Shown one piece after another: positions 5,692-7,681 of a DNA stretch of 7,681 bases. This DNA is from Saprospiraceae bacterium UBA2329. Lineage in GTDB: Bacteria > Bacteroidota > Bacteroidia > Chitinophagales > Saprospiraceae. The notes beneath the pieces are model-generated. The model ran no database searches and was not told the origin of the DNA. It saw only the letters and a list, made by a program, of their open reading frames with translations. The translations under genes and the position numbers were made by a program. Numbering within the stretch: the stretch's first letter is position 1; each line of letters opens with the position of its first letter. The stretch lies in contig DDUV01000095.1 in NCBI GenBank assembly GCA_002344975.1, positions 1 through 7,681 of the forward strand. Reading direction: 5' to 3'.

Positions 5692-7641
5692 ATGAAATTA
5701 CTCTGGAAATACGGGGCCTTGGCCATTTTCGCGGTGTTCGCCACGGCACTTTTTGCACAGCGGCCTACCGGCACCGTTCCCACCACCGGCGGGCCTACCT
5801 TTGGCGGGCCGGCACAGGCCAATAAGGAACAGAAACAAGATGAAGTGCCCGATACCGTCGGCCTGCACCTTTTTTATGCGGACAGGCCGGAATGGGAACG
5901 CCCGTATTCCGATTCGCTGCTTGACAACTATTTTCACCAGTACGATCCCGCCCGCCGACGCAAAATTGACCTGCTCACTACCGGCAATCTCGGCGGCGCT
6001 ACCCGCTACGCTGCTTACGAACCTGTGTTTCGCCGCGCGCTCGACATCGGTTTTCACCAATACGATGTTTACCATATTCCCGCCGCCGAAGCGCCGTTTT
6101 ATCGCCTGCAAAAGGCATATACCAACCTGGCGTACTACCTGCAAGGCGAGCAGGCCGACAGCTATCTGACCGGACAGTTTGCGCGAAACTTTGCCAAAGG
6201 CACGCATTTTTCCATTGATTATAAACGACTTAGCCAGATCGGCAACCAGAACCAGTACCCGCAGCAGCACAGCCGCCAAACCGCATTGACCGCCGGATTG
6301 TGGACGCGCTCGGAGAATGGCCGCTACAATGGCTTTTTGGTGTTTGCCTCCAATACCAGCGAACAGGAAGACAACGGCGGCCTGCTTCAGGAGCCGGAAC
6401 AGATACCCAATCGCCCGCTGTCGCCGGCCAATGCCGCCATTTTTCTCAGCGATGCCCAAACCCGCTACAGCCTCCGCGAACTGAGCTACACCCAGCATTG
6501 GCGCCTCGGAGGCGGCACCGATTCGACGGGGCAAACGCGGCGGGCTTTCCCCTTTATGCACCGCATTACCTGGTTAGACGGGCAGTACAAGTTTTTCGAC
6601 CGCGATCCGGCTTTGGACACTGCGTTTTACAGCCGGTTCCCGCACTTGCTCACCGATGAACGGGGGCTGCGCTATTTCGTTCGTCACCGGAAATTGGAAA
6701 ATACGGTGCAGTTGGCCACCTCGCGCAAAGGGCGGCAGGGCGGCAGCGATCTGCTGGAAGCCGCACTGATACACACGCTCAACTGGCTGCGCTTGGAACC
6801 GGTGGACACGGTCGTCAACAACCTCTTCCTCACGGGCCGCATGGTCGTCAATCCCCGGCCGGTACTGCGTTTTGAAGCTCAGGCACACCTGGGATTGCTG
6901 GGCAACGCCGGCGATTATCGCGTGCAGGCGGGGCTGACTTTAGACCTGCCTAAAACCGGCAGCCTGTACCTTCAATTCCTCAATCAATTCTATTCTCCCA
7001 CGCTCGTGCAGCATCGCTTTTTCATTTCGCAGCGCGAAGTGTGGAACAACGCCTTTGCCAAAACCCTCGAAACCGGCCTCTCTGCCACGCTCCGGGTGAA
7101 GCCGACACGCACCGAGGTTTCGGGAGCTTACTACCTGATCAACAACCTCGTGTATTTCGACACATTAGCCATGCCCCGCCAAACGGGCGTTCCGGTGAGC
7201 GTGCTGCAACTGACCCTGCACCAAAACCTGAGCCTCTGGAAGTTTCATTTAGACAATGCCGTGGTGTTTCAGACCTCTTCCGAGCCGGTCATTCGCTTGC
7301 CGCAAATTTTTTCCAAGCATAGTTTGTATTACGAAGGGCGTTGGTTTAAGAAAGCCTTGCAGGTGAGAATCGGCTTTGATGTGCGTTACAACACCCCCTG
7401 GATGGCCGATTATTACAATCCGGTGATCGGGCAGTTTCACCTACAGCAGCGGCAGGAAGCAGCCTTCTACCCGGCTACCGACTGGTTCATCAGTATGCGC
7501 AGAGGGACTTTCCGGGCCTACGTTAAATGGGAGGGGCTGGAACGGCTTCTGTTCGACGACAGGTATTATTACCAAAGCGCTTTTTATGCCCTCCGTTTTC
7601 CGGGAGTGCGCGTGGGGCTGAAGTGGCAACTGTCGGACTGA
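5692..7641 (+). CDS. Putative outer-membrane porin (Porin_10-like beta-barrel)
   Basis: A 649-residue predicted outer-membrane beta-barrel that would let small solutes cross. Residues 1-22 are a signal peptide (MKLLWKYGALAIFAVFATALFA), likely cleaved before Gln23. A Pro/Gly/Thr-rich linker follows. The Porin_10 hallmarks are DSLLDNYFHQYDPARR (74-89), GNLGGATR (98-105), a second FHQYDVY (121-127) and APFYRLQKAYTNLAYYLQG (134-152). The rest shows alternating aromatic and polar strands and ends in GVRVGLKWQL, a typical barrel terminus. Length fits the family. The frame is open back to a TTG at 5662, but the ATG at 5692 gives a clean signal peptide and is preferred. It may share a transcript with the lipoprotein 90 bases upstream. 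A weak promoter-like pair, TTTG (5636-5639) and ATTTTTTG (5657-5664), lacks the TA of the -7 element. No terminator is visible in the last 40 bases. Confidence 0.88.
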   Translation: MKLLWKYGALAIFAVFATALFAQRPTGTVPTTGGPTFGGPAQANKEQKQDEVPDTVGLHLFYADRPEWERPYSDSLLDNYFHQYDPARRRKIDLLTTGNLGGATRYAAYEPVFRRALDIGFHQYDVYHIPAAEAPFYRLQKAYTNLAYYLQGEQADSYLTGQFARNFAKGTHFSIDYKRLSQIGNQNQYPQQHSRQTALTAGLWTRSENGRYNGFLVFASNTSEQEDNGGLLQEPEQIPNRPLSPANAAIFLSDAQTRYSLRELSYTQHWRLGGGTDSTGQTRRAFPFMHRITWLDGQYKFFDRDPALDTAFYSRFPHLLTDERGLRYFVRHRKLENTVQLATSRKGRQGGSDLLEAALIHTLNWLRLEPVDTVVNNLFLTGRMVVNPRPVLRFEAQAHLGLLGNAGDYRVQAGLTLDLPKTGSLYLQFLNQFYSPTLVQHRFFISQREVWNNAFAKTLETGLSATLRVKPTRTEVSGAYYLINNLVYFDTLAMPRQTGVPVSVLQLTLHQNLSLWKFHLDNAVVFQTSSEPVIRLPQIFSKHSLYYEGRWFKKALQVRIGFDVRYNTPWMADYYNPVIGQFHLQQRQEAAFYPATDWFISMRRGTFRAYVKWEGLERLLFDDRYYYQSAFYALRFPGVRVGLKWQLSD

Positions 7642-7681
7642 CAAGAGGGAACCATCGTTTAGTAGTGGGGCAAAAATAAAG

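Noticed and set aside
5698..6561. A 287-residue minus-strand open frame antisense to the porin.
   Set aside because: It is a by-product of the porin's codon bias in G/C-rich DNA; the porin carries the signal peptide and family motifs.
7671..7678. TATTTTTG on the minus strand, an exact match to TAnnTTTG.
   Set aside because: It would drive transcription antisense into the porin with no gene to serve, and its upstream partner would lie outside the window; likely chance in A/T-rich bases.

Overview
The window looks like a piece of a Bacteroidota chromosome, probably from an environmental Saprospiria- or Chitinophagia-like lineage. This rests on four things. The last gene is a Bacteroidota-type outer-membrane porin (Porin_10-like). 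There are two short lipoproteins of styles common in that phylum. Start codons lack clear Shine-Dalgarno sequences. There is one exact match to the Bacteroidota -7 promoter element TAnnTTTG. The lineage is inferred; no rRNA or tRNA is present.

Layout. Bases 1-132 hold no gene. They contain an 8-bp all-G/C hairpin (23-43) running almost directly into 32 consecutive Gs (46-77), which looks more like a contig-edge or sequencing artefact than biology. Three minus-strand genes follow: a lipoprotein with two copies of a four-cysteine, zinc-ribbon-like module (133-588), a membrane-anchored protein with four helix-hairpin-helix domains (620-1744), and the DNA-uptake channel ComEC (1756-3876). ComEC and the HHH protein are 11 bases apart and probably form one operon for moving transforming DNA across the inner membrane. 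The small lipoprotein appears to have its own promoter, which overlaps the end of the HHH gene.

A 139-bp divergent region (3877-4015) separates comEC from a plus-strand regulator (4016-4753). That regulator has a Nudix-like sensor domain with a degenerate catalytic box and an NrtR/AraR-type winged helix. The region holds two clear inverted repeats, one of them placed between candidate promoter elements, so self-regulation, and possibly control of comEC, is a reasonable hypothesis.

A 230-bp gene-free stretch (4754-4983) follows and is unusually rich in dyad symmetry. It includes a 15-bp stem (17 with two terminal wobbles) whose only non-Watson-Crick pairs are G-U when read on the plus strand. 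The window ends with a plus-strand pair: a lipoprotein with a predicted jelly-roll domain (4984-5601) and a 649-residue outer-membrane porin (5692-7641), both expected at the cell envelope.

No tRNA, rRNA, CRISPR array, transposase or phage gene was seen. The parts most worth follow-up are the regulator/comEC divergent region and the structured intergenic region at 4754-4983. I did not find convincing evidence of a wholly new system.
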